Positions 10,743-22,720 of a stretch of DNA of 64,000 nucleotides are shown here, piece after piece. Source of the stretch: Chrysemys picta bellii (taxonomy: Eukaryota; Chordata; Testudines; Emydidae). Position numbers and translations under genes: made by a program. The notes under the pieces were generated by a model, which was not told where the DNA came from, made no database searches, and saw only the letters and a program-made list of their open reading frames with translations. The DNA is taken from contig NC_088791.1 of the NCBI RefSeq assembly GCF_011386835.1, positions 127,758,943 to 127,822,942 of the forward strand, in the 5' to 3' direction. How positions within the stretch are numbered: the first letter of the stretch is position 1; each line of letters begins with the position of its first letter.

Positions 10743-13417
10743 AAAACGATCTTTCCCCAGATTGAACCAGGAAGTGCAGGAGCAGGTGAAAATGAAAAGG
10801 TAGGGAAATTCATTGAATTTATTGAACTTCAGTTCAGTTTGGGCTTTGGCAGGGAGATTGAGACAGAGAGGGAGGAGAATTATTTTATTTATTCAGAGCA
10901 AGTTTAATCAACCTTTAATCAATACTGATGATGCTGTTGATCTTTACTCAAAAGCAACTTTTACTTCAAACTCTTCTCTACTGGTCACATCATGGTTTAA
11001 AAAACAATTCCCTAATACTATTTCAAGTTCTTTTTCTATGGAATTCTATAAAGCATACCTATCAAAAACAAAGCAATATTGCAGGTCTTTGCAAAGAAAT
11101 GGAGAAAATCCAATCACCACAATGTTTTTTTTCTTCCCTAATCTTTTATAGTTTATGGGTGGAGATTGCTAATAGCCTACGTCTTTTTAAATTGTCTTGA
11201 GAAACTAGGGGAAAAGGAAGATAGGGAATTAGTACATGCCCAAGTCTTGTTCATGTTGTTGTCCTAGTTATCATACTATGACATTTAGATCAAATAAATG
11301 TGGAATACAAGGAAGATCTTGCTTTGCTAACACTACAGAAAATCTAAAAATGTGTCTATAAACCTTAGCAGAGCACTAGTGGGGGATCGTCATTCACCAG
11401 AAATGCTGATACATAAAGAGAAGAGAAAACCAGTCCACATTTCATTAAACACCACGACTTTTATTAGTCACCTATCACAAGGTTCCACACATTTCTGCTT
11501 GCGTTATTGGTGTTGGTAACCTTCCATAATGCTGACTTCCCCATCAATGCTACCCCATGAATGTCCCCACGAGTTAACCATCTGTTAGTACTCTGAACTA
11601 ACCTCCTTACCAAACACCACTCCACAAGTCCCCTGTACTGACCACTGCCATTTGTTGAACTGTCCCACAGCCATTCACCATTACTGAAGTTGTCTGTCTG
11701 TCTCACACACACACACACACTCACTCACTCACTCTCTCTCTCAAGTCACCCAAAGTTGTAACAGCTTAAAGGCTTCCATTGTAAAGATTGAAAACAGTCT
11801 CAACATTAAATGTAACAGTATAGTGTAACTGATGGACAGATTCACGTTTCAAATACATTTAATTTAGATTGCAACTCAGACCGAGTAGTGCGGGGAAGCA
11901 ACTTTATTGGTTGGTGGGTTCTGTGGCTGCCTTTTCAGTTGAAGTGTATGTCAGCTCCTTGCCAAAGAGGAGCTCAGTCTGGTGCTAATTTTGAACTCCC
12001 AATTGCGTTTAAATTCTCAGATATCAGTGGTGGGTTGTTTTGCTATTTTTAATCTGCAGTTAGCACCGGGGTTGTGGCATTTAATGCTTTGTCACAAAAC
12101 CTTCAGATTTAAGATTTCTTTTCTTGTGATTTTGGGGTCTCTAAAGGTGTATGCTTACTATAGGTGACAACATTAATTAAGGGAAAACTTCCATGTTTGG
12201 CATATGGAGTGTATATACACAACCTTATCTGAGGGCCAAATCATCCCCTTGAACAGCACACGGAGAGGTGGCAAAGCTTCATGGGTAGCAGTCAAAATGG
12301 ACATTAAAAACAGAAGGTGGGGGAGATTTTTAGAACTCACCACTTTTTCTCCCTCAGTGGTTTGAAACCCCTTAATTTTGTGGCAGAAGCAGGATTGCCA
12401 CTCTCTGTGACATCATTCCCCTCAGAACCCGCAAGATAATGCTGACCCTGTCAAACACGACCTTGCATGGAAACCTCCCCTGAATAGGATGGAGGTTCAG
12501 CTGGATGAGGGCAGGGTTTCCTGCTGTCACTGGGAGGCAGAGGAGTAGCAATAAAATATTGCCCATGGGTACAATGCATTCCTGACTTTGTGTTTATATT
12601 GCGCAAAGCTTTTAAACCTGAGGGCAATTTCTTTTTAATTATGAATTGATTTCAGAGCCAGTCTGCATTTCTTGTATGAATAGCTGCAGATTCCTCCTCC
12701 CTTCCCTCTGTGTACCCATTGGGTTTCTGGGGTGCAAACAGTTTTCTAAAGAGAATCTGCCCATCCAAACACAGCTTTTACCTAAAATTTGTTTGGGGTT
12801 CTGTCCCTAAGCATTCTCTTATTTACCCATCCCCAAATCCTCAAGATGCACTTGTGAGAGACTAAAAGGTGTTTCCCAGGCCCACCCAAAAAATGCTAAG
12901 GTCAGTTCTGACCAGAGTCTAAGGAGCAGACTCTCAGTTCTGTGTAAGGGGCAGAAACTGACCAATTCCACCAGCTGAGAATCTCCTCCCAAATTTGTTA
13001 ATTTGAAAACTCCAATTCATCAAGATATTCCTATGGATCAAAGCATTTCAGCATGTGCTTAACATTAAACATATGCTGAACAGGGATGGACTTCAAGTGC
13101 TTTGCTGAATTGGGGCCTCAGAGCACAGAGCAACCCTGAAAGTGCAGTGCATGTCTCAGAGTACAATGCAATGCAAGGCTTATCTTTTCAAGTGTTCTAT
13201 GGCACTGCCTTCTCATTCTCTCTTCCTTTTTTTAGTCTGATTTGATGATTGTTCCTTTATGTCCCTAGTAATAATAATTTGGATGTCATGGTGATGGCTA
13301 TACTGTATATTATTCAAACAAAAATGAAATAAAGGTAAGGGTAATCGAATCTCATGCTGCAGAGCCACACAGAGTGTTAGCTAAAAGGAAGTGCAAGGCT
13401 CAGGAAGGAAATTCTGC
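10743..13417. other. Intronic sequence with one microsatellite, no gene
   Basis: Unique-looking AT-rich sequence. A compound simple repeat (CA)n-(CACT)n-(CT)n lies at about 11703-11742. Part of an old palindromic repeat ('catgtgcttaacattaaaca', 'ttgctgaattggggcctcag') is at 13050-13120. No exon or RNA gene seen. Confidence 0.5.
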
Positions 13418-13490
13418 CTATAAGGTGCCACAGGACTCTTTGTCGCTTTTTACAGATCCAGACTAACATGGCTACCCCTCTGAACCTTGC
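13418..13490 (+). repeat. PLE 3'-end fragment
   Basis: 'aggtgccacaggactctttg' followed by 'tttttacagatccagactaa' and 'catggctacccctctgaa' matches in order the right end of the PLE at 19199-19261. A truncated copy; no coding sequence. Confidence 0.7.
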
Positions 13491-14560
13491 CACTTGTCAT
13501 AGTTCATTTTGTGGACTCTTTTGGATTCTACAGAACTGTCCATTGCTAGAGGCAGGGTAGCAGGCTGGATGGATCAGTGATCTGATCCAGTATGGTAAAA
13601 CATTTGTTTGTAAACCAAAATGTACTAATCGCTAAATGCAGTTACTGAATAATATGATGTAATGCAATTAGAGTACACTCTCTGTACATTGTCTCACACA
13701 TAAGAGTGTATATGCACAAGGCATATACACAAACACCTCTGATGCAGTCATTTTCTTTTTCTCTTATTTTATTCAAGAAAGGAAAGAAAATGCCTTATGT
13801 TAGCCAAAGAGGTAGCTGAAAAGATGAGTCTTGTGTACATGTAGCACTTATTTGCATTGTATCATTATTCTGCAACATGTGTATAAATTTATGGTGCATT
13901 ACGTTGTGTTTTTCATTCTATTTCTAGATACTGCTTAGTACACTTTGATTGAAGAACGTGTGGTTTACCAAATAGGATATATGTGAAACAACAGAGAAGA
14001 AAAGGGAGGATGCTACACATGTAGCTATGAGTTGTAATGCTATGTTTAGTCTTTCCTGCTTGATGTAAAGGGTTGGACTGGATGACCAAACCTATCATCT
14101 ATTATTCTAGGGAAGAGATTTTGACAACCTAGAAACCACAAGAGTAAAGCTTAACTGATTTGTAATATCATTAGTACCCCCCAAACATGCATAGATTTTA
14201 ATTTATTAGTGTACTAATTATTTACCTGCATTACTTTTTATTTTACCATAAATTGTTTTTCTTACAATAACATCAGTTACCATCTGACTCTGTGAATATG
14301 TATTTCTGAAAAGAAATTAAATTTAATGTTGTTAAAGAGGTTTTTTTTAATTTGAGTTGTGCCCAGACTGAAAATATGAAACTAAATCCATGTTTCAGCC
14401 TTCCATGTCCCAATGTTTAGAGCTATGAATCACATTGAAATTCAGATCTGCATTTATATTCTGGACCCACTCAAAAGTCAGGTGTGTTCACAACTTCCAT
14501 TGAATTCACTGGGGCCACTATTTCATCAATGAGGTTTTGGTTGAGCCCCATCCCTATATG
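13491..14560. other. Intronic sequence, no gene
   Basis: It contains a short LINE 3'-UTR-like piece at about 13545-13612 ('atctgatccagtatggt'), related to the antisense ends at 37.98 and 53.87 kb. The remainder is AT-rich without recognisable features. Confidence 0.45.
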
Positions 14561-17500
14561 TATAGAGACTTGGTAGGATGAGTTTCTGGACTGGAATATT
14601 GATTAGAAAGGTATAGCTTGTTGTGGAAGGACAGGCAGAGTAAAAGGGGAAGAGGTGTTACATTATACATCAAGAGTCTATACACTTATTCTGAGGTGCA
14701 GAAGGAGATGGGAGGAAGACCAGTTCAGAATTTCTAGGTAAAGATAAAAACAGCAAAAAAGAGGGGTGAAGGTAGAGGTCCACTATAGACCAACAAATCA
14801 GGAAGAGGAGGTGAATGAGGCATTTCTAGAACAAATAACAGGAATATCCAAAACACAAATCTGGTAGTAATGGAGGACTTTACCCAGACATCTGTTGGCA
14901 AACTAATACAGCAAAACACTGAACTTTCAGTAAGTTCTTGAAATCTATTAGGGACAATTTTTTGTTTCAGAACAAAGCAGGGAGACAGACATTTTAGACT
15001 TGATTCTTACCAACAGGGAGGAACTGGTAGAGAATCTGAAGGTGGAAGGCAATTTAGGTGAAAATGATCATGAAATGATAGATTTCATAAGTAAAAGAAA
15101 AGAAAGGAGTGAGAGAAGCTGAATAAGGACAATGGACTTCAAAAAAGAAGACTTTGACAAACTCAGAGAAATGGTAGTTAAGGTTCCTTGACAAAAAAAA
15201 ATCTAAGGAAAATAGGAGTTCAGGACACCTGGCAGTTTCTCAACGAGACAATATTGAAGGTACAACTACAAACCATGCCAATGCAAAGAAAATATAGGAA
15301 GAATAAGAAGGGGTCAATTTGGCTACATTAGGAGATTTTCAATGACCTGAAAATCAAAAAGGAATCCTACAAAAAGTGAAAACATGGACAAATTGCTGAG
15401 GCAGAGAACAAAATAATAGCACAAGCATGTAGGGACAAAATCAAAGGCTAAGGCACAAAATGAGTTACACCTAGCAAGGAACATAAAGGAGAATAAGAAG
15501 TTGTTCTTTAATTACATTAGGATCAAGAGAAAGACAAAGGAAAGTGTAGGTCCTCTACTTAGCAGCAAAGGACAGCTAATATTTTATGACACCAAGAAAG
15601 CTGAGGTGTCGAATGTGTATTTTGCTCCATTCCTCACTAAAAAGGTTAAAGGTGACCAGATATTTAACACAATTAATATTAACAACAAGGGGTAAATGAA
15701 CACAAGCCAGGGAAAGAGCAGGTTAAAGAATATTTAGGATAAGTTAGATGTATTGAAGTTGGCAGAAATTGATTAAGTTGATGAAATTCAAACTAGGGTA
15801 CTTAAGGAACTAGCTGAAGCAATCTTGGAACTGTTAGCAATTATCTTTGAGAACTCCTAGAAGACGGGTTAGGCCCCAGAGGACTGGAGAAGGCAAACAT
15901 AGTACCTATCTTTAAAAAGGGGAATAAAGAGGACCCAGGGAATTATAGGCCAGTGAGCCTACCTTTGATACCTGGAAAGATACTGGATTGAATTATTAAG
16001 CAATCAGTTTGTAAGCACCTAGAGGATAATAGGGTTCTAAGGAACAGCCAGCATGGATTTTTCAAGAATAAATCATGCCAAACCAACCTAATTGCCTTCT
16101 TTGACAGGGTTACTGGCCTAGTGGATAGAGGGGAAGCAGTCAGGGCCGGCTCTACTGTTTTTGCCACCCCAAGCAGCACGCCAAATTGTTGCCCCGGACG
16201 GCAGGGGCAGTCCATGTGCCATTAGGGCGGCACACGCATTTCCACAGTGGTGGCACTTCAACGGCAACTTCTGTCTTCAGCCGGAAGACAGAAGCCTCCG
16301 AATTGCTGCCACAGGCAGGTGAATATAGAAGCTGCCGCCAAATTGCCGCCGCCGCGGAAACGCGTGTGCCGCCGTAACGGCACACGGACTGCCCCCACTG
16401 TCCGCGGTGGCAATTCGGTGTGCTGCTTGGGGCGGCAAAAACACATGGACTGCCACCCCTTGCAGATTGCCGCCCCAAGTACCTGCTTGGAATGCTGGTG
16501 CCTGGAGCCGGCCCTGGAAGCAGTAGATGTGATATAGCTTGATTTTAGTAAGGCTTTTGACACAGTGCCACATGACATTCTCATAAGCAAACTAGGGAAA
16601 TGTAGGCATGATTAAATTACTATAAGCAAGGTGCTCAACTGGTTGAAAGACAGTATTCAAAGAGTAGTTATCAATGTTTTGCTGTCAAACTAGGAAAGTG
16701 TGTCTAGTGAGGTCCCACGTAGGTCAGTCCTAGGTCGGGTACTTTTCAATATTTTCATTAATGACTCGGATAATAGAGTGGAGAGTATGCTTATAAAATT
16801 TGCAGAGGACACCAAGCTAAGTGGGGTTGCAAGCACTTTGGAGGACAGGGTTAGAATTCAAAATGACCTTGAGAAATTGGAGAATTGGTCTGAATTCAAC
16901 AAGATGAAATTCAGTGAAGATAAGTGCAATATAGTGGACTTAGGAAGGAAAAAACAAATGCACAACTACAAAATGGGGAATAACTGGTTAGGTATACTAA
17001 CTGCTGAAAAGGATCTGGGAGTTATAGTGGATCACAAACTGAACATGAGTCACAATGTGATTCTGTTGCAAAAAAATGCCAACACCATACTGGGGGGTAC
17101 AGAAGTGTTATATGTAAGACATGGGAAGTACCACCCTATTTAGCCTTGGAGTACTGTGTCCAATTATGGGTGCCACACTTTAGGACTAATAGGAGAGAGT
17201 TCAGATGAGAACAACAAAAATGATAAAAGATTTAGAAAACATGAACTATGCAGAAAAGTTTAAAAAGCTGGGCATGTTTAGTCTTGAGAAAAGAAGACTG
17301 CGTTGGGGTGGGGGGGAAGGAGGGACCTTATAACAATCTTCAAATATGTTAAGGGCTGTTATAAAGAGGATAGGGATCAATTGTTCTCCATGTCCACTGA
17401 GGGTAGGACATGACACAATGGACTTAATCTGCAACAAGGGAGATTTAGGTTAGATATTGGGAAAAAAATCTAATTATAAGGATTATTATCTAGTTGAGCT

Positions 17501-17655
17501 CTGGAATGGGCTTCCAAGAGAGGTTGTGGAATCTCCGTCATTGGAGGTTTTACAGAACAGGTTGGACAAACACCTGTCTAGGTTTATTTGGTCCTGCCTC
17601 AGTGCAGGAGGCTGCACTTGCTGACTTTTTGGTCCCTTCCAGCCCTACGTGTCTA

Positions 17656-17661
<6 letters not shown>
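14561..17661 (+). pseudogene. CR1-like LINE, ORF2 remnant (endonuclease + RT), decayed
   Basis: A heavily mutated retrotransposon ORF2. Left of 14600 a reading with E-T-W-W-D marks the APE-type endonuclease start. Around 15920-15960 the 'D-P-G-N-Y-R-P-V-S-L' region opens the reverse transcriptase, 16535-16575 gives D-F-S-K-A-F-D-T-V-P-H, and 16700-17143 is an open block with [16 protein letters not shown] (catalytic F-A-D-D box with D to E at the first Asp) and E-K-D-L-G-V. Many stops and frameshifts make it non-functional. Its 3' UTR runs to 'gtctatgattt' at about 17660. Compared with the CR1 at 26.3 kb it is clearly older, and it lacks ORF1. A hAT MITE (16141-16516) sits inside the RT domain. 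Confidence 0.88.
16141..16516 (+). mobile_element. hAT-type MITE, CAGGGCCGGCTC family, copy 2, nested
   Basis: A 376-bp element with termini CAGGGCCGGCTC and GAGCCGGCCCTG, bounded by a perfect 8-bp duplication GAAGCAGT (16133-16140 and 16517-16524). Removing it and one duplication rejoins the LINE reverse transcriptase sequence, so it inserted after the LINE. Overlapping open frames on both strands (16152-16590) are GC-rich by-products. Confidence 0.95.

Positions 17662-17696
<35 letters not shown>
17662..17696 (+). repeat. (GA)n microsatellite at LINE 3' end
   Basis: About 17 uninterrupted GA units directly follow the LINE tail 'gtctatgatttga'. It probably grew from the LINE terminal repeat. 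Confidence 0.95.
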
Positions 17697-17699
<3 letters not shown>

Positions 17700-17792
17700 A
17701 CGCTGATAATTTAAGTTCATGTTATCGTGCAGTTCATTGGCGGGTAGGACCATGACATCAGAAGTGACTCAGACAGTCAGCATGCTTTAGAG

Positions 17793-18125
17793 CAGTGTTT
17801 CCCAAACTTGGGACACCGTTTATGTAGGGAAAACCCCTGGAGGGCCGGGCCGGTTTGTTTACCTGCCGCGTCTGCAGGTTCAGCCAATCGCAGCTTCCAC
17901 TGGCCGCGGTTCGCTGCTTCAGGCCAATGGGAGCTGTGGGAAGCGGCGCGGGCCGATGGATGTACTGGCCGCTGCTTCCCGCAGCTCCCATTGGCCTGGA
18001 GCAGCGAACCGCGGCCAGTGGGAGCCGCAATCGGATGGACCTGCGGACGCGGTAGGTAAACAAATCGGCCCAGCCCGCCAGGGGCTTTCCCTACACAAGC
18101 AGCGTCCCAAGTTTGGGAAACACTG
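17793..18125. mobile_element. hAT-type MITE, CAGTGTTTCCCAAACTTGGG family
   Basis: A 333-bp element. Its first 22 bases (CAGTGTTTCCCAAACTTGGG plus AC) are the exact inverse of the last 22, and the near-terminal blocks also pair. Perfect 8-bp duplication CTTTAGAG (17785-17792 and 18126-18133). The GC-rich interior is itself a long palindrome (17880-18060, 'ccactggccgcggttcgctg' and inverse). No transposase. The target is nearly the same 8-mer as for the element at 59233. Confidence 0.96.
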
Positions 18126-18457
18126 CTTTAGAGCACTTGTATCCTGCAACCTTATTGTATAATTAGATAAAAAAATTACATTAAAGTGGCAAAATCAAGC
18201 ATTGAAAAGAGAGGAAATGTAAGAATTAATGTTTCCTATGCAACCTTAAATCAGCCCCTTTGTGTTTATGCATTAATTACGTGATTGCATATTATTTATC
18301 CACCTACCTCATTCAGATTGAGGCAGACCCCTGACATAGAAAGTTTTATCCTGAATGGTTAAAGTTGGCAAAGTTATATGCAACTGGAGATAGGATCTTG
18401 CATTGGGAAGTGACAGGAAACCTTAACTATAGGCCAGTTTCCAACTCTGCCTATAAT

Positions 18458-19261
18458 AGGAGTACTAGTGGCACATTAGAGACTAACAAATTTATTTGAG
18501 CATAAGCTTTCGTGGGCTACAGCCCACTTCTTCAGATGCATAGAATGGAACATATATTGAGGAGATATATATACAGATACAGAGAGCATGAAAAGGTGGG
18601 AGTCTTCTTACCAACTCTGAGAGGCCAATTAAGTAAGAAAAAAACTTTTGAAGTGATAATCAAGATAGCCCAGTACAGACAGTTTGATAAAAAATGTGAG
18701 AATACTTACAAGGGGAGATAGATTCAATGTTTGTAATGGCTCAGCCATTCCAAGTCCCTATTCAAGCCTAAATTGATTGTATCTAGTTTGCATATCAAGT
18801 CCAGCTCAGCAGTTTCTCGATGGAGTCTGTTTTTGAAGCTTTTCTATTGCAAAATAGCCACCCACAGGTCTGTCATTGAATGACCAGACTGGTTAAAGTG
18901 TTCTCCTACTGGTTTTTGAGCGTTATGATTCCTGATGTCAGATTTGTGTCCATTAATTCTTTTGGGTAGAGACTGTCCGGTTTGGCCAATGTACATGGCA
19001 GAGGGGCATTGCTGGCACATGATGGCATATATCACATTGGTAGATGTGCAGGTGAATGAGCCCCTGATGGCACGGCTGATGTGATTAGGTCCTATGATGA
19101 TGTCACTTGAATAGATATGTGGCCAGAGTTGGCATCAGGCTTTGTTGCAAGGATAGGTTCCTGGGAAAGCTTATGCTCAAATAAATTTGTTAGTGTCTAA
19201 GGTGCCACTAGTACTCCTGTTCTTTTTACGGATACAGACTAACACAGCTGCTACTCTGAAA
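18458..19261 (-). mobile_element. Penelope-like element, truncated, inverted ends, 12-bp TSD
   Basis: An 804-bp insertion bounded by TCTGCCTATAAT (18446-18457) and TCTGCCTACAAT (19262-19273), a 12-bp duplication with one mismatch. Its ends are a 54-bp inverted repeat (18458-18511 and 19165-19218, two mismatches), the inverted terminal-repeat arrangement seen in Penelope retroelements. Between them the minus strand encodes the GIY-YIG endonuclease remnant annotated separately. The right end continues to 'acagactaacacagctgcta', the same tail as at 13.4 kb. The RT domain is absent. Confidence 0.85.
18722..19062 (-). pseudogene. PLE GIY-YIG endonuclease remnant
   Basis: The minus strand from about 19062 to 18844 reads through C-Q-Q-C-P-S-A-M-Y-I-G-Q-T-G-Q-S, then R-I-N-G-H-K-S-D-I-R-N-H and V-G-E-H-F-N. 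The Y-I-G, the following Arg and the H-F-N block are the signature of the GIY-YIG nuclease at the C-terminus of Penelope-like proteins, which nicks target DNA during retrotransposition. The reading continues in nearby frame to about 18722 with a typical C-terminal R-E-T-A-E-L-D segment. There is no start, RT or intact stop: this is a fragment of a much longer protein. Confidence 0.85.
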
Positions 19262-19273
19262 TCTGCCTACAAT

Positions 19274-20379
19274 GCCACTCTATACAGAACACTGATCTGC
19301 TTCCAGAGACCTTCCACTAAAGCTAGTCTAAAAATGCAGTAGCTGGAAAATTGAAATTTTCCATTCAAATCAATTCAACAAAACATTAAACTGCATTGCC
19401 TTATTAGCACATTTCCTTGTGGGAGTTGTAGTTTGAGCCTCCATTCTCTCCTATGCACTAGGCCCCTTGGAGCACATCATCAGCCATAATGTAAAGTGGA
19501 TTTCCTTCAGATTGAGCTGTGTGAGGCATCATGGAAGTTACATTACTTCGGGTGCATCATCTGAGATATAATCTGGCTAGGGAGGCTGCCAAACTACAAC
19601 TTCCCCAAGGAAAAACTCAATAATGGGAAAAGGCAATTTAATGTTGAACTTACTTGATACAAAATGTTTTGGGTCGGTCCAATAGACCAACATGAAACAT
19701 TTCAATGTCAGGAATGTCAAAATGTTTTGTTTTGGTCAAAAATGTCACAATGAAATGTTTCAGTATTTCCTAATAAAAATTTTGCAGAATTTTCCATTGA
19801 ACAAAATTTCACCGTTTTGTTCTGATGTAGAATGAAAACAAATATTTAAATTTTTGAATGTGCCCTGGGGTGGTTATTCCAGTGTTGCTCAACTCTACCT
19901 TTTACCACTTTCTAGTTGCCTGCAACTCATACAATGCTTATTAAGTAATTATATGAACAATTTACTACAGTATTTAGAACCAGGATCTCTGCTTTTAAAG
20001 CAAGAGTTCTGCCAAAGAGCTAAATGTGCATCTGTTTTAATGAAAGTCAATGCAATTTTTCTTTAAAGACAATCTATACTTTTCTTCAAACTCATAACCT
20101 TTGAAAACAAAATCTACTGAATTTCAGTTTAAATAGCTATTTGTATCTTAACAAAATTAATTGCAGAGGAAGGCAAGGTGTGTAAAATAAATGTTTATTT
20201 TAAGGATCAGGAGAAAATGATTGGTCTATAGAGAATTCCATTATAGTAGGGAGGGAGGCAGAGAGAGAGGAAAAGACGACGATATGAATAAAGCCAGATG
20301 AGCACAGTTTCTAATAAAGTCAGCCAAAACTTTACTAATAGTGAATCACTTCTTAAAAATAAAACTGAGAATTTTCATA
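19274..20379. other. Intronic sequence, no gene; AT-rich repeat
   Basis: At 19650-19830 there is a low-complexity interspersed repeat made of variations on 'aaatgtttt' and 'ttccattgaacaaaatttc', also seen at 45.31-45.59 kb. The rest shows nothing recognisable. Confidence 0.45.
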
Positions 20380-20790
20380 GTCCCTTTTCACACATGGATC
20401 TCAAAGTATTTCATAAATATTAATCCAGCCTCACTAACACCTTGAGGTTGTCATTTTACAGATTGGTAAACTGAAGTACAAAAAGATTAATACTCACATT
20501 TCCAAAAAGGTTCACTCAATTTTGAATCCTCAGTTTTGGGGTACCCAATTTCAGATTCATGGGATCTGATTTTCAGAAATGCTGAGCACCCGCAGCTCCC
20601 ATTAAACTTCAGTTGGAGGTAGGGGTACTCAGCCTGTGGGAAAATCTGGGGATAGGAGTCTCAAGTTGAAATTTGAAGCACCTGCAATTAGTGGACACTC
20701 TTCAAACATTTGGAATGTGATTTGTCCAAAGCCACAGGGTGACTAGGTGGCAAAACTAGAAATATAATCCAAAAATCTTCACTTCTGTTT
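20380..20790 (-). repeat. CORE-SINE, antisense, split by another repeat
   Basis: 20380-20480 ('cattttacagattggtaaac', complement of the SINE core end) and 20712-20775 ('gatttgtccaaagccacagg', 'tagaaatataatcc') are two parts of one antisense CORE-SINE. The insert (about 20490-20710) carries 'gattttcagaaatgctgagc', a repeat also found at 47.79-47.88 kb. Confidence 0.55.
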
Positions 20791-22583
20791 GCTAGACAGT
20801 ATCTCCTGCCATTGGATACTCAACCTGGACATGTGCCTTTATGGTTTTAAAATCCTATATTGAACATTTACTCTCTCATCTAAATAGTCTCTGTGAAAAA
20901 TTACCTTAATTTATTGTGATGTTTGTGACTAAATGCTTAAATAACAATCTGTTTCCTAGTATTAAAAAAAAAAAAAAGAAGAAAACCTTCCAAAATTTGA
21001 GAAGCTTGACCCTATCACTCTCATTATGGCAGAATAATATTTCTCATTGATAAAAGATAAGGGATGCTTTTCCTTACCTAATCCTAGAATATTTCAAATG
21101 ACTACTACTTCCAAGTGGTCTATCTTCTTACTAAGGTTTAGGTACCTTGTAGTTTGGCCGCTTCCTTAAAAGAATACCCATCTTTTTCTGCCAGAAAGGA
21201 TGGATTGTTTGTTTCTTCTCTTAAACTCCCTCCAAGACAATATAAATCAGAAACAGGAATAGCCTCCTCTTTTACCTTCTCTTTTACACTCTAGTTTTCC
21301 TTAGTGGTCTTAAATTACACTCTAAGGAGAGTCTTCATGCTTACGAGAGAACTTAAAATTTGCAGCTAGCCCGCTTTGCACCAATTTACTACTACTTGAG
21401 CAATTAAAATAAAGCCGTGGGTTCACTGTTCTTTTGGGTGGGAAAGTTCTTTGGTCTGACATACTTTCTACTGCTTTTTAGGAGTTCAAAGGTACAGTCC
21501 TATGGAAGGTGCCTGCCTTTACATGAAATCATATGTCCCAGTAATATATTGCAAACACAATTGATCCTTATTCATCATTTGCCTTTGTGTCTGCACCCAG
21601 AGGAGAAATGTTGATTAGGGAAAGAAGTGCGTTTTTTGAGCCATCGGTAGAAGACATTGCAGTGAGTACTAAAGACACCTTTATGTTTTTGCTGCAAAAT
21701 GATAACATTGAGAGTCACCCCAACTTTTATTTCTGTTTCTATTCAACAGTCAACCCAGTCTGCCTGTTTCTGTTATAAGTGGTGTCTCGCTATTTTTTGA
21801 TTCAGTCTAATTAAGAGAAGGACTTCTCTGTAAACATTCTCACTAAGATTATTCCAAAGTTCCAGAATTTTGCATCTTGTAGTATATAGACTGGAATCCA
21901 TTAAGAACTAGAATTTTTTCACCCACAGCTGTTAAATTTGTCATGTTATTTATGCTATTTTCTATTTGAACTAAACGAAATACTGCAAATATCATGATAA
22001 ACATCAATTTTTGTACAAAGGCCCCCCAGTATCTAGCTGCTGTTAGATAACTATGAACTCAGGTTGAAGATTTGATTGAGGCTGGCACCATGTTGTTTTC
22101 TGGAGGCTGTGAATTAGTGGAGATTTAAATTGAATGAATATGCACTGCATGCTTTTATGATGACATTTCAAATATCATAGTTTTGCAGATGTCATAGAGT
22201 TGAAAATTTATGTGATTTCTTAAGAAGCCACCTCTTGAGGTGAACTACGGGAGCCACTTGATATTACCAATTCAGATGTCAAGTTCAGATTGTTGAGACC
22301 AAGTTTCTTACTGATGGTTTGCTTGAATGTTAATAGGCTGGACTCCCACTTATCTGAAGATAAGAAAAGATCCAGATAAATATTGCAGCCCACGGTTCAA
22401 TCCAGTCCCCAAATGACTGACAAATGCCTACATCACTATAGCACCTACTTCTATGTTAAAGATGATTCTTCTCTTTCTTTTGATAAAGTCTGTCCTACTC
22501 TGTATTACATTAAAAATTATCTAATTACTGCTCCAATTTGTTTCCATCTCTCTGATTCCTTTTTTCTCCTCATGTTACTTGTG
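20791..22583. other. Intronic sequence, no gene
   Basis: AT-rich, with a poly-A run at about 20965-20977. Open frames at 21417-21614 and 21587-21778 have no domain resemblance. Nothing else seen. Confidence 0.5.
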
Positions 22584-22720
22584 GACTTTAAGGCCAGAAA
22601 GGACCATTGTGATCATCTAGTCTGACCTCCTGCACATTGCAGGTCACAGAACCTCACACCCCCACCACCACCACCTATAATAAACCCATAACCTCCGGCT
22701 GAGTTACTGAAGTCCTCAAT
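22584..22720 (-). repeat. CR1 3'-end fragment, antisense
   Basis: 'aaggccagaaaggaccattg' then 'tgatcatctagtctgacctc' is the complement of the CR1-type 3' UTR. It is the counterpart of the plus-strand copy at 46.04 kb. 5'-truncated, as most CR1 copies are. Confidence 0.75.

Noticed and set aside
16152..16590. Overlapping open frames of 90-110 codons on both strands
   Set aside because: Produced by the GC-rich hAT MITE inserted in a dead LINE.
17662..17696. CRISPR array or structured satellite
   Set aside because: A plain dinucleotide microsatellite. No spaced repeat arrays typical of CRISPR occur, and none is expected in a vertebrate.
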